Source: CAVZCC01 sp963773765
Lineage (GTDB): Bacteria; Actinomycetota; Acidimicrobiia; Acidimicrobiales; Microtrichaceae
Assembly: GCA_963773765.1 (NCBI GenBank)
Contig: CAVZCC010000001.1
Coordinates: forward strand, 930,001-994,000
Reading direction: 5' to 3'
DNA: 64,000 bases
The notes under the pieces are model-generated. The model was not told where the DNA came from. It saw only the letters and a list, made by a program, of their open reading frames with translations, and did no database searches. Below, in pieces: positions 35,330-43,652 of the stretch (the first letter of the stretch is position 1; the number at the start of each line of letters is the position of its first letter). The translations under genes were made by a program, and so were the position numbers.

Positions 35330-36252
35330 GCGCCCCCGGTGCAGGTCGGCCCGGCACGCCGGGCGCCACGGTGTCACTGCAGGAGAGCTACGCCCGGTGC
35401 AAGGAGCTCAACCGCCGCCACGGCACCACCTACTACCTCGCCGCCCAGGTGCTCCCGCGGGTGAAGCGCCACCATGTGCACGCCCTCTACGGGTTCTGCC
35501 GGCACGCCGATGACATCGTGGACGACCTCGGGCCCGCCCCCACCGACGTGCGGGCCAAGGCGCTCCACGACTTCGGCGACCGGTTCTTCGAGGACCTCGA
35601 CCGGGGCCGCTCGGACGACCCGGTGCTCAAGGCGGTGGTCCACACCGTCCAGGCGTTCGGCCTGGACCCCGCGTTCTTCCACCGCTTCCTGCACTCGATG
35701 GCCATGGACCTGACGGTGTCCTCCTACGAGAGCTGGGAGGACCTGCTCGTCTACATGGACGGCTCCGCCGCGGTGATCGGCGAGATGATGCTGCCGATCC
35801 TGGAGCCGGAGGACCTGGACGCGGCCAGGCCCGGCGCGATGGACCTGGGCAACGCGTTCCAGCTGACCAACTTCCTGCGTGACGTGGGTGAGGACCTGGA
35901 CCGGGGCCGCGTCTACCTCCCCCAGGAGGACCTGCGCCGGTTCGGTGCCGATCCCCACGCACGGCGCGTGACGCCGGAGTGGACCGCGGCGATCCGGTTC
36001 CAGATCGACCGCTGCCGGGACCTCTACCGGTCCGCCGACGCCGGCATCCAGCTGTTGCCCCCGGAGTCGGCGGTGGCCATCCGCTCGGCCCGGATCCTCT
36101 ACTCGGAGATCCTGGACCGCATCGAGGCCGACGACTACGACGTGTTCAGCCGCCGGGCACGGGTCCCCACGGCCCGCAAGCTGGCCGTGGCCGGATCCCA
36201 GTTCGGCGGCCACGCCGTGGGCCGGGCCATGGCCCGCGTCCGCTCGCGGTGA
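35326..36252 (+). CDS. crtB: Phytoene synthase
   Basis: CrtB joins two geranylgeranyl diphosphates head to head to form phytoene. The 308-residue protein has both aspartate-rich motifs, RHADDIVDD and NFLRDVGEDLDRGRVYLPQEDL, plus YYLAAQVLPRVKRHHVHALYGFCR. The ATG overlaps the crtI stop by 4 bp, showing translational coupling. The gene is intact and of normal length. Confidence 0.95.
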   Translation: MSAPGAGRPGTPGATVSLQESYARCKELNRRHGTTYYLAAQVLPRVKRHHVHALYGFCRHADDIVDDLGPAPTDVRAKALHDFGDRFFEDLDRGRSDDPVLKAVVHTVQAFGLDPAFFHRFLHSMAMDLTVSSYESWEDLLVYMDGSAAVIGEMMLPILEPEDLDAARPGAMDLGNAFQLTNFLRDVGEDLDRGRVYLPQEDLRRFGADPHARRVTPEWTAAIRFQIDRCRDLYRSADAGIQLLPPESAVAIRSARILYSEILDRIEADDYDVFSRRARVPTARKLAVAGSQFGGHAVGRAMARVRSR

Positions 36253-36265
36253 GAGGATCGCGACC

Positions 36266-36658
36266 GTGGACCGCTTCCAGTACCTGATGCTCATGGGGCT
36301 GTGCCTGATGGTCACCCTGCCCCTGGAGTTCGTCCTGGACGCCCGTGTCTACCGGCGGCCCAGGCGTCTGGCCCTGACCATGGGCCCGGCGTTCGCCGCC
36401 TTCGTGGCGTGGGACGTGGTGGCCATCCGGCTGGGGCACTGGACCTTCAGCCCCACGTTCACCACGGGCTGGACCATCGGCAACATCCCCGTGGAGGAGC
36501 TCTCGTTCTTCCTGGTCATCCCGCTGTGCGCGCTGCTCAGCTTCGAGGCCGTGTCCAACATCCGCCGCGACGGCTGGGCCGCGACGCTCCGGGCCGGGTC
36601 CCTGGGGCGGTTCCTCCCCGACCGGGAGCCGGCCGGACGCGCCGGCGAGCTGGTCTGA
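36266..36658 (+). CDS. crtYc: Lycopene cyclase subunit, CrtYc-type
   Basis: The 130-residue membrane protein has about three hydrophobic segments and the conserved NIPVEELSFFLVIPLCALLSFE, the PxExF motif of heterodimeric lycopene cyclases. It works with the next gene product to close the end rings of lycopene. The start GTG at 36266 lies 13 bp after crtB, and an ATG in the next gene follows its stop directly. The subunit type (c rather than d) is assigned from gene order. Confidence 0.85.
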   Translation: MDRFQYLMLMGLCLMVTLPLEFVLDARVYRRPRRLALTMGPAFAAFVAWDVVAIRLGHWTFSPTFTTGWTIGNIPVEELSFFLVIPLCALLSFEAVSNIRRDGWAATLRAGSLGRFLPDREPAGRAGELV

Positions 36659-37012
36659 ATGGGCGCCTACACCGCACTCACCCTCGCGGCCGTGGTGGTC
36701 GTGGTCGCGCTCGAACTGCTGGTCATCCGCTCCGGCATCCTCACCAACGCGTCGTACTGGATCGCCATCGCCATCTGCGCCGCGTTCCAGGTCCCGGTGG
36801 ACGGGTGGCTGACCAAGCTCAGCTCACCCATCGTGATCTACAACCCGGACGTGTTCTCCGGCCTCCGCGTCGCGTGGGACTCACCCGTCGAGGACTGGGG
36901 GTTCGGCTTCGCCCTCATGACGCTCGCCCTGGCCCTCTGGGTCCGGTTGGGCCGCACCACCGAACCGGGGCACGGCCCGGCGCCGGCGCCGACGGAGCAC
37001 CTCGATGCCTGA
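36659..37012 (+). CDS. crtYd: Lycopene cyclase subunit, CrtYd-type
   Basis: The 117-residue protein has three hydrophobic helices and SPVEDWGFGFALMTLALAL, the second-subunit version of the cyclase motif (PxEDxxF). Together with CrtYc it forms a heterodimeric lycopene cyclase. No CrtEb or third cyclase subunit for C50 carotenoids is present, so a C40 cyclic carotenoid is the expected product. The ATG follows the CrtYc stop immediately and the stop overlaps idi by 8 bp. Confidence 0.85.
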   Translation: MGAYTALTLAAVVVVVALELLVIRSGILTNASYWIAIAICAAFQVPVDGWLTKLSSPIVIYNPDVFSGLRVAWDSPVEDWGFGFALMTLALALWVRLGRTTEPGHGPAPAPTEHLDA

Positions 37013-37544
37013 GCCGTCCCCACCCGAGCACGTCGTGCTCCTGGACGCGGACGGCCGGGAGGCCGGCCGGATGGAGAAGCTGGCCGCGCACCGGGGCGGC
37101 GGCCACCTCCACCGCGCGTTCTCGGTGTTCCTGTTCGACGACAGGGGCCGCATGCTCCTGCAGCGACGGGCCGCGACCAAGCACCACTTCCGGGACCTGT
37201 GGACCAACTCCTGCTGCAGCCATCCCCGGCCCGGGGAATCGGTCACCGATGCGGGCGCCCGGCGTGTGGCCCAGGAGCTGGGTGTCACCGTGGACGCCGC
37301 GGCGCTGCGTGACGTCGGCTCGTTCGTCTACCGGGCACAGGACGACGGCACGGACCTGGTCGAGCACGAATGGGACCACGTCCTGGTGGGCCGCTTCGAC
37401 GGGACCCCCCGGCCCGACCCGGACGAGGTGGGCGGGTGGCGCTGGGTCGGCCGGGACGAGCTGGATGCCGAGCTGGCGGCGGACCCGCGCCGGTTCACGC
37501 CCTGGTTCCCGTTGGCGCTGGTCGTCCTGGACGCCGCGGCCTGA
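37005..37544 (+). CDS. idi: Isopentenyl-diphosphate delta-isomerase, type I
   Basis: Idi interconverts isopentenyl and dimethylallyl diphosphate, the starter for CrtE. The 179-residue Nudix-fold protein contains LHRAFSVFLFDDRGRMLLQRRAATKHHFRDLWTNSCCSHPRPGE, with the catalytic Cys in TNSCCSHP, and the acidic EHEWDHVLVGRF. The ATG lies inside the end of crtYd. Its place in the operon raises precursor supply for carotenoids. Confidence 0.94.
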   Translation: MPEPSPPEHVVLLDADGREAGRMEKLAAHRGGGHLHRAFSVFLFDDRGRMLLQRRAATKHHFRDLWTNSCCSHPRPGESVTDAGARRVAQELGVTVDAAALRDVGSFVYRAQDDGTDLVEHEWDHVLVGRFDGTPRPDPDEVGGWRWVGRDELDAELAADPRRFTPWFPLALVVLDAAA

Positions 37545-37566
37545 GCAGCGGCGCGAGGCTGCTCCG

Positions 37567-38151
37567 GTGCTGTTCCGGTCCGCCGAACTCGAGGAGATCC
37601 GTTCCGGACGGGTGACGGCCGCCGTGCGTCGTTGGCGGCGCCCCACGGTGCGCGCCGGCGGCACCCTGACGACCCCGATCGGCATGCTGGACATCCTCGA
37701 GGTCCGGCGGACCGACCCCACCGCGCTGTCCGACGATGACGCCCGTGCCGCCGGGTTCAGGTCCGCGGCCGACGCGCTGGGCTCCCCCGCGGTGGACCGC
37801 GACGGCGACCTCTACCTGGTCCGCTTCGCACTGGCCGGGCCCGATCCCCGCATCGCACTGCGGGCCCAGGACCGCCTGGACGACGCCGAGCTGGCCGGTG
37901 TCCTGGACCGACTCGGCCGGATGGACGCCCGCTCGGCCGGCGGCCCGTGGACGATGGCGACTCTGGCACTCATCAGGGACCACCCCGGTGAGCGGGCGGC
38001 AGACCTGGCGGCTCGGCTGGGCCGGACCACGGCTCCGTTCAAGGTGGACGTCCGCAAGCTGAAGGGGCTCGGCCTCACCGAGTCCCTGGAGGTGGGCTAC
38101 CGGCTGTCCCCCCGGGGGGTCGTCGTCCTGACCGCGGGCCGGTCCGGCTGA
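37567..38151 (+). CDS. ASCH-like (PUA-fold) domain protein with C-terminal winged helix
   Basis: The 194-residue protein starts FRSAELEEIRSGRVTAAVRRWRRPTVRAGGTLTTPIGMLDILEVRRTDP, the pattern of an ASCH/PUA-like RNA-binding domain. Its C-terminal half (MATLALIRDHPGERAADLAARLGRTTAPFKVDVRKLKGLGLTESLEVGYRLSPRG) reads as a winged helix. Function is unknown; a nucleic-acid binding role is inferred. GTG 37567 lies 22 bp after idi, so it may be the last gene of the carotenoid operon. Its 3' end overlaps the antisense DUF2510 gene by 55 bp. Confidence 0.6.
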   Translation: MLFRSAELEEIRSGRVTAAVRRWRRPTVRAGGTLTTPIGMLDILEVRRTDPTALSDDDARAAGFRSAADALGSPAVDRDGDLYLVRFALAGPDPRIALRAQDRLDDAELAGVLDRLGRMDARSAGGPWTMATLALIRDHPGERAADLAARLGRTTAPFKVDVRKLKGLGLTESLEVGYRLSPRGVVVLTAGRSG

Positions 38152-38369
38152 CGGGTCGCCGGGTCCGGTGCATCCAGGGGGTCGGCGGGGCCACCACGGC
38201 GGGCCGTCGCGGTGCGGTCCAGGCAGCACCGACCCTGCCTGCCGACCAGGACGGTCCACGCGGAGCCGTCCCAGAAGCGGAACGGACTGGACCCGGCCGG
38301 GTCGGGGTACCACCCGGGCCTGGGCAGCCTCGTCGCGGTCCGGCCCTCCTGCACGGAGTTGGGATCCAA
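38097..38369 (-). CDS. Small DUF2510 protein
   Basis: The 90-residue protein contains RPGWYPDPAGSSPFRFWDGSAWT, the short DUF2510 motif common in actinobacterial membrane and secreted proteins. The rest is Arg/Pro-rich with no membrane helix, so it is a DUF2510-only protein. TTG 38369 is supported by GGAGG with a 6-nt spacer on the minus strand. It overlaps the ASCH-like gene on the opposite strand. Nothing else coding was seen in the 421 bp between that gene and the sulfite reductase. Confidence 0.6.
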   Translation of the reverse strand: MDPNSVQEGRTATRLPRPGWYPDPAGSSPFRFWDGSAWTVLVGRQGRCCLDRTATARRGGPADPLDAPDPATRQPDRPAVRTTTPRGDSR

Positions 38370-38476
38370 GCCGACCTCCTCATCCTGCTCCCGGCGCGCC
38401 GTGGCCCCGGGACCGACTTGCTTCGCTCGGCAATCACCCTATCCGGACCAACCCCGGGCGCGGCGGGTCCGGAATG

Positions 38477-38518
38477 TTGACCTACCGGGTCAGGTTTGGA
38501 TACAAACTTGACTACTCT
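38477..38518 (+). promoter_or_regulatory. Sulfite reductase promoter region with overlapping palindrome
   Basis: TTGACC (38477-38482) and ATACAA (38500-38505) are separated by 17 bp. TGACC-TACCG-GGTCA (38478-38492) forms an inverted repeat over the -35 box. A second TANNNT candidate, TACTCT, is at 38513-38518. The overlap suggests a repressor site, perhaps for sulfur control. Confidence 0.45.
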
Positions 38519-38572
38519 GGTCGGAATTCACCGGCCGGCCCGGATCCGCCCCCCACTGCGAGCGAGCCTGAC

Positions 38573-40391
38573 ATGACGACGATCGAGATCGACACCGACG
38601 GCAGCCCGAGCATCGATGGCGTGGACGTCGACGCCATCGATCCGGGGATGGTGCAGGACATCCGCAAGTTCGAGTCCCAGCTGGCCCGCTACCTCGCCGG
38701 TGAGCTGGACGACGAGGTCTTCCGGGTGTTCCGCCTGGCCAACGGCGTGTACGGCCAACGCCAGGGCGGCCACGACCAGATGATCCGGATCAAGGCGCCC
38801 TACGGCGCGATCCTCCCCGAGCAGCTGGACAAGCTGGCCGACCTGTCCGAGCGCTACAGCCGGGGCTGGGGCCACCTCACCACCCGCCAGAACGTGCAGT
38901 TCCACTTCGTGCAGCTGGAGCAGGTCCCCGAGATGCTGTGGGAGCTGGCTGCGGTGGACCTCACCACCCGGGAGGCGTGCTCGGACACCGTGCGCAACGT
39001 GATGGGATGCCACCTGGCCGGGGCCTGCCCCCACGAGGTGCTGGACATCCAGCCGTGGGCGGAGGCCACCTTCCGGCACTTCCTGCGCAACCCGATCAGC
39101 CAGCGCCTCCCCCGCAAGTTCAAGATCAACTTCTCCGGCTGCGTCACCGACTGCGGCCAGGCCATGTTCAACGACGTCGGCGTGGTGGCGGTGAGCCGCA
39201 CCGGCACCGACGGCACGCCCGAGGCCGGGTTCCGGGTGTTCGTCGCCGGAGGCCTGGGCGCCAACCCGCACCCCGCCCTGGCGCTCGAGGACTTCACCAC
39301 CCGGGAGGAGCTGCTGCCCACCCTGGAGGCCTGCGTCCGCGTGTTCGAGCAGGCCGGCAACCGGAACAACAAGCTCCGGGCCCGGATGAAGTGGCTGGTC
39401 GACGAGTTCGGCTTCGAGGAGCTGCAGCGCCGCATCCTCGCCTCCCGGCGCTTCCTGCTGGCGTCGTCGTCCTGGCCCGGCGGCATCCCGGCCGAGGTCC
39501 TCGACGCCGGTGACGCCCCCGCCGGTCGGGCCGACTCCGGCCCCGTCACCTCCCTGGGCCAGGGGACCCCGGTGTTCCTCACCGGCACCTCCGGCTTCGC
39601 CCGGTGGGAGCAGGCCAACGTGGTGCGCGGCGTTGCCAGGGGGACGGTCAGCGCGCTGGCCTGGTCACGGCTGGGCGACGTGACCGCGGCGCAGTTCCGC
39701 GGCATCGCCGCCATCGCCCGGGACCTGGGCCTGGAGGTCCGCATCACCAACCGGCAGAACTTCGTGTTCCGGGGCCTGGGCGAGGACCAGCTGGCCGAGG
39801 TCCACGAACGGTTGGACGCACTGGGGATGGCCCAGCCCGGAGCCGAACTGGCCCGTGACGTGGTGGCCTGCCCCGGCGCGGACACCTGCAACCTGGCCGT
39901 GACCCAGTCCCGGGGGTTGGCCTCCGCCATCGGTGAGGCGCTGGAGACGGCGGGGCTGGCCGAGGTGGACGGCGTGCGGACCAACATCTCGGGCTGCACC
40001 AACTCCTGTGGTCAGCACCACATCGCCGACATCGGGTTCTTCGGCGCGGAGCGCCGGGCCCACGGGAGGTCCGCCCCCGGCTACCAACTACTGCTGGGCG
40101 GCTACATCGGCAACGAGCAGGCCGAGTTCGGCCAGAAGGCGCTGCGGCTGCCGGCCAAGGCGGCCCCGCAGGCGGTGGTCCGCCTGGTGGGTAGGTTCGC
40201 CGAGGAGCGAACCTACGGCGAGACGTTCACCTCCTGGCTGGAGCGCAGCGGTGGCGCCAAGGCCGTCGGTGCCTGGCTGAAGGACCTGGACGAGTTCCCC
40301 ACCCCGGACGCCAACCCGGACTTCTACGTGGACTTCGGTGAGACCGGGCCCGTACGAGGCCGTCATCGGTGACTCGGAGTGCGCGGTCTGA
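38573..40391 (+). CDS. sir: Ferredoxin-type sulfite (or nitrite) reductase, frameshift at the 3' end
   Basis: The enzyme reduces sulfite to sulfide with a siroheme-[4Fe-4S] centre. The protein of about 606 residues contains RYSRGWGHLTTRQNVQFHFV, then two iron-sulfur/siroheme cysteine pairs, ACPGADTC (C-x5-C) and GCTNSC (C-x3-C). The cysH neighbour argues for sulfite over nitrite. The uncorrected frame ends at 40372 with an odd tail; removing one C near 40350 gives YEAVIGDSECAV and a stop at 40389-40391 that overlaps the cysH ATG, as expected for a coupled operon. ATG 38573 begins TTIEIDTDGS. Confidence 0.88.
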
Positions 40392-41119
40392 TGGCGATCA
40401 CCCTTCCCGTCACCAGCGAGTCCCGCGGCACCGAGCCGGCGCCCGGGCCGTTCCGGCCCGCGACCTACACCGACGATGAGGTCGCCGAGCTGAACGTGGA
40501 GTTCGAGAAGCTCCCGGCCTCCAAGGTCATCCAGTGGGCCGCTGACAGCTTCGGCCCGCACCTCGCCCTGGCCGCCTCCATGACCGACGCCGTGCTCATC
40601 GACCTGGCCGTCAAGGTGGCGCCCGCCATCGAGGTGGTGTTCATCGACACCGGTTACCACTTCCCGGAGACCCTGGAGACCGTCGAGACGGTGCGCCGGC
40701 GCTACGGGCTGAACCTGCGGATCATGACCGTCGCCCACCACGCCGAGGAGCTGTGGAAGGTCGACCCGGAGAACTGCTGCTCCGCGGTGAAGGTGGGCCA
40801 GCTCGACCGGGCCCTGGCCGGCAAGGCGGCCTGGATGTCCGGCCTGCGCCGCGACGAGGCCGCGTCCCGGGCCGACTCGCCCATCGTGACCCGGGACCTG
40901 CGCGGCCTGATCAAGGTCAACCCGCTGGCCACGTGGACCTCGGCGGACGTGGCCGACTACATCGCCACCCATGACGTCCCCGTGAACCCGCTCACCACCA
41001 GGGGCTACCCGTCGATCGGGTGCATGCCCTGCACCCATCCCGTCGCACCCGGTGGGGACCCCCGGTCCGGCCGCTGGGTGGGCCGGGACAAGTCGGAGTG
41101 CGGCCTGCACCTGGACTGA
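40391..41119 (+). CDS. cysH: Adenylylsulfate (APS) reductase, assimilatory
   Basis: CysH reduces activated sulfate to sulfite. The 242-residue protein carries LALAASMTDAVLIDLA for nucleotide binding, the paired cysteines in ENCCSAVKVGQLDRAL and GCMPCTHP that bind a [4Fe-4S] cluster, and the C-terminal catalytic ECGLH. The presence of CC plus CxxC points to APS rather than PAPS as substrate. The ATG overlaps the sulfite reductase stop by 1 bp after frame correction, so both enzymes are made together. Confidence 0.94.
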   Translation: MAITLPVTSESRGTEPAPGPFRPATYTDDEVAELNVEFEKLPASKVIQWAADSFGPHLALAASMTDAVLIDLAVKVAPAIEVVFIDTGYHFPETLETVETVRRRYGLNLRIMTVAHHAEELWKVDPENCCSAVKVGQLDRALAGKAAWMSGLRRDEAASRADSPIVTRDLRGLIKVNPLATWTSADVADYIATHDVPVNPLTTRGYPSIGCMPCTHPVAPGGDPRSGRWVGRDKSECGLHLD

Positions 41120-41200
41120 GCACAGGACGCGGCCGCGAGTCCGCCGTGTCCCCCGGGGCGGCCGGAACGCGCGCCCTCGGCCATGTCACCGCCGGGCGGC

Positions 41201-41632
41201 TCACCCCACGGGCGGCGCCCAGCCCTCCGGTGCCAGCTCGAACCCGGCGGCGATGAACTCCGGGACGACCACGCAGCCCACCAGGGCCCAGCCGTCCGTG
41301 GCCCGGGCCTGCTGCCACTCACCTGGGTGGACCACGACCTGGGGATGCTGGCCGGCCTCCAGGTCGGGCCCCAGCACCGCCCGGGCCACGTCGTGTCCGG
41401 GGCCGACCCACCGGCTCAACTCCACCGGACCGCCGGATCCGTGGTGCCACAGCTCTGCCGCGTCCACCCGGTGCCACCGTGACACCTCGCCGGCGTCCAG
41501 CAGGTAGGCGATGGCCGAGCCCCGCCGGCGGCCGTCGGGGCCCCTCACCGGGTCCTCCCAGGTGCGCCGGAACCAACCGCCCTCGGGATGGGGCTCCAGG
41601 CCGAGGTGCCGGACGACGTCGTGCGCCTGCAC
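41201..41632 (-). CDS. Cupin-fold protein, DUF985 type
   Basis: The 143-residue protein starts VQAHDVVRHLGLEPHPEGGWFRRTW, the standard beginning of DUF985 cupins, followed by AIAYLLDAGEVSRWHRVDAAELWHH and a C-terminal EGWAPPVG. DUF985 proteins bind small ligands in a beta barrel; the His-rich middle (WHRVDAAELWHH) could hold a metal. GTG 41632 begins 7 nt after the stop of the upstream gene. Function is unknown. Confidence 0.75.
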   Translation of the reverse strand: MQAHDVVRHLGLEPHPEGGWFRRTWEDPVRGPDGRRRGSAIAYLLDAGEVSRWHRVDAAELWHHGSGGPVELSRWVGPGHDVARAVLGPDLEAGQHPQVVVHPGEWQQARATDGWALVGCVVVPEFIAAGFELAPEGWAPPVG

Positions 41633-41639
41633 CCGTTGC

Positions 41640-42518
41640 TCAGGAGGCCTGTTCCGCGTCGCCCGAGCCCGGGAGCTCACGGGGCAGGGTCGCAGGTGTG
41701 GCCGGCCGGCCCTCCGCGTCCTTGGGGTGGTCGTTGTCGAACCACTCGGCGCCGGGCCAGAACCATCCGTCGGAGACCTCGGCGTCCATGATCCCCGTGG
41801 CGAACCCGTCCTTGTGGTGGTAGTCGCGGTACATGTCGCCGCTGCGGGGCCGTCCGGGCATCTGGAACCCGTCGCCGCTGTGGCGGCCGTGCTTGGAGAA
41901 GGGGCCGAACTTGGGGTGGTCGGACCCGGGCACCATGTTCACCCAGTAGTTGCCGATCTCCACCTCCTTCATCTCCTGCACGGCCCACATGCCGTAGATG
42001 AGCTCCATGAGGTTCCGCGACGCCTCGTTGTCCTTGTGGGCGTAGCCGTAGACCCACCGGAGCTGCGGGTAGAAGCGGTCCACGCAGGCACCCAGCTCGT
42101 AGGCCATGGTGAACGCCACCGCCTGGCGCCGGTAGTCGGGGTGGGTCCAGAGGTCCAGCAGGAACGCCTCGTCCTTGGCCAGGTTGATGGGCAGCAGCCC
42201 CCGCTTGGCGTCCGACGGGTGCGGCGTGTACGTCAGCAGCCACATCTTCGCCATCGCGGTGTCGGTGGGGACGTGGATCCCCACGATCACACAGCCACCG
42301 TGGGCGAAGAACGGCTTCATGAGCTCCAGGCGCTCCGGCGCCTCCATCTGCGCCAGGTGGCGGTCGGTGGGGTCGAACACGCACTTGAAGCGGAAGTCGT
42401 CGCCGGCCGGCGGCTTCTCGTCCGCGATCAACGGCAGCGGCCGGGCGTAGATGATGCACTCCGTGAACCGCGGCTTGACGTGCTCGACCTTGCCCTTGAC
42501 CTTGTCGCTGAACGACAT
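41640..42518 (-). CDS. Probable GNAT-fold acyltransferase, uncharacterised
   Basis: The 292-residue protein has LLDLWTHPDYRRQAVAFTMAYELGACVDRFYPQLRWVYGYAHKDNEASRNLMELIYG, which matches the acetyl-CoA binding and following strand-helix pattern of GNAT enzymes. The N-terminal region is charged and the C-terminus is rich in Gly and Asp with DGWFWPGAEWFDNDHP. No substrate can be named. ATG 42518 is used. It is divergent from the PaaX-like gene and upstream of the cupin gene. Confidence 0.45.
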   Translation of the reverse strand: MSFSDKVKGKVEHVKPRFTECIIYARPLPLIADEKPPAGDDFRFKCVFDPTDRHLAQMEAPERLELMKPFFAHGGCVIVGIHVPTDTAMAKMWLLTYTPHPSDAKRGLLPINLAKDEAFLLDLWTHPDYRRQAVAFTMAYELGACVDRFYPQLRWVYGYAHKDNEASRNLMELIYGMWAVQEMKEVEIGNYWVNMVPGSDHPKFGPFSKHGRHSGDGFQMPGRPRSGDMYRDYHHKDGFATGIMDAEVSDGWFWPGAEWFDNDHPKDAEGRPATPATLPRELPGSGDAEQAS

Positions 42519-42658
42519 GCCCACCACCCCTGAGTCGCACGGCAGCCCACCGGACGTGGCCCGCCTCCCCGGTCCCATCACCGGGTGTCCCACGGTACCC
42601 ACCGGCCCCGGAGGGGTCCACAGGGGACATCACCCACGGCCGTCCCCGCCCCACCGGA

Positions 42659-42687
42659 TTGACACCCCACCACGGGCGGGACACCCT
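42659..42687 (+). promoter_or_regulatory. Promoter of the PaaX-like gene
   Basis: A perfect TTGACA (42659-42664) and a weak -10 CACCCT (42682-42687) are 17 bp apart, and the latter ends 6 nt before GTG 42694, so the mRNA may be leaderless. Confidence 0.45.
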
Positions 42688-42693
42688 TCGGTC

Positions 42694-43638
42694 GTGACCC
42701 ATACGACCGACGCCGACGCGACCGACCCGAACGTGGACCCGGGGAGCATCAGCGCGCTGCCGTTGGACCCCGCCGACGGGGGCGTGCCGACCCGGCTGCT
42801 GGTGCTCGGGCTGGCCCACCGGGACGGCACCGTGCACGGCCAGGAGCTCTACCGGGTGGCCTCGGAGTGCGGCATCCCCATCGAGACGGTGCGCTCCTGC
42901 ATGCGCCGGCTCATCACCGAAGGCGTCTTCGAGCGCCGGGGGGAAGGCCGCGACGCCCAGTTCCCGGCCACGCCCAGCGGCCGGGCGCTCCTGGAGGTGG
43001 CCCACCAGCGCCACCTGCTGGCCTACGCCCAGGACGCGGCCGGCCGGGGCTGGGACCGGAAGTGGCGCCTGGTGGCGTTCGCCATCCCGGAGCCGCGCCG
43101 GGCGTCCCGGGACGCGTTCAGGGACCACCTCCTGGCCCTGGGCGGCGCGCCGGTGCAGCCCGGCCTGTACGTGTCGCCCCACCGGTGGGAGGCGGAGATC
43201 ACCGACGAGGCCGCCCGCCTGGGCATCGCCGAGCACGTCACGCTGTTGTCCACCGACGACCTGACTCTGGGCGGCGAGCACGACCCGCGCCTGCTGGCCG
43301 GCCGGCTGTGGGCGCTGGACGAGGTGGCCGCCCGCTACGAGGCGTTCATCGAGACCTACCGCGACGTCCCTGCCCAGCTGGAGCAGATGCGCAAGCGGGG
43401 CGAGCGGCTGTCCGAGCACGACTTCCTGCCCGGAGCACTGCACATCGCCATCCGCTTCAACGAGTGCTTCGAGACGGACCCGCTGCTGCCACCGGAGCTG
43501 CTGCCGCGTCCCTGGCCCGGACGGGAGGCCCGCGACGTGCTGGCCCGCTGCCGGCGGATCGGTGTCCTGGCCCGGGAGGAGAAGGGCGGCCCCGCCCTGT
43601 TCCGGGTCTTCGACGACGCCATCGCCCACCTGCCGTAG
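42694..43638 (+). CDS. PaaX-family transcriptional regulator
   Basis: The 314-residue protein has an N-terminal winged helix (TRLLVLGLAHRDGTVHGQELYRVASECGIPIETVRSCMRRLITEGVFERRGEGRDAQF) and the PaaX-type C-terminal domain (RKWRLVAFAIPEPRRASRDAFRDHLLALGGAPVQPGLYVSPHRW). Known PaaX proteins repress phenylacetate genes and are released by phenylacetyl-CoA. No phenylacetate genes are nearby, so its target is unknown. It ends 14 bp from the convergent GGDEF gene. Confidence 0.88.
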   Translation: MTHTTDADATDPNVDPGSISALPLDPADGGVPTRLLVLGLAHRDGTVHGQELYRVASECGIPIETVRSCMRRLITEGVFERRGEGRDAQFPATPSGRALLEVAHQRHLLAYAQDAAGRGWDRKWRLVAFAIPEPRRASRDAFRDHLLALGGAPVQPGLYVSPHRWEAEITDEAARLGIAEHVTLLSTDDLTLGGEHDPRLLAGRLWALDEVAARYEAFIETYRDVPAQLEQMRKRGERLSEHDFLPGALHIAIRFNECFETDPLLPPELLPRPWPGREARDVLARCRRIGVLAREEKGGPALFRVFDDAIAHLP

Positions 43639-43652
43639 GCGACGTCACCGGC

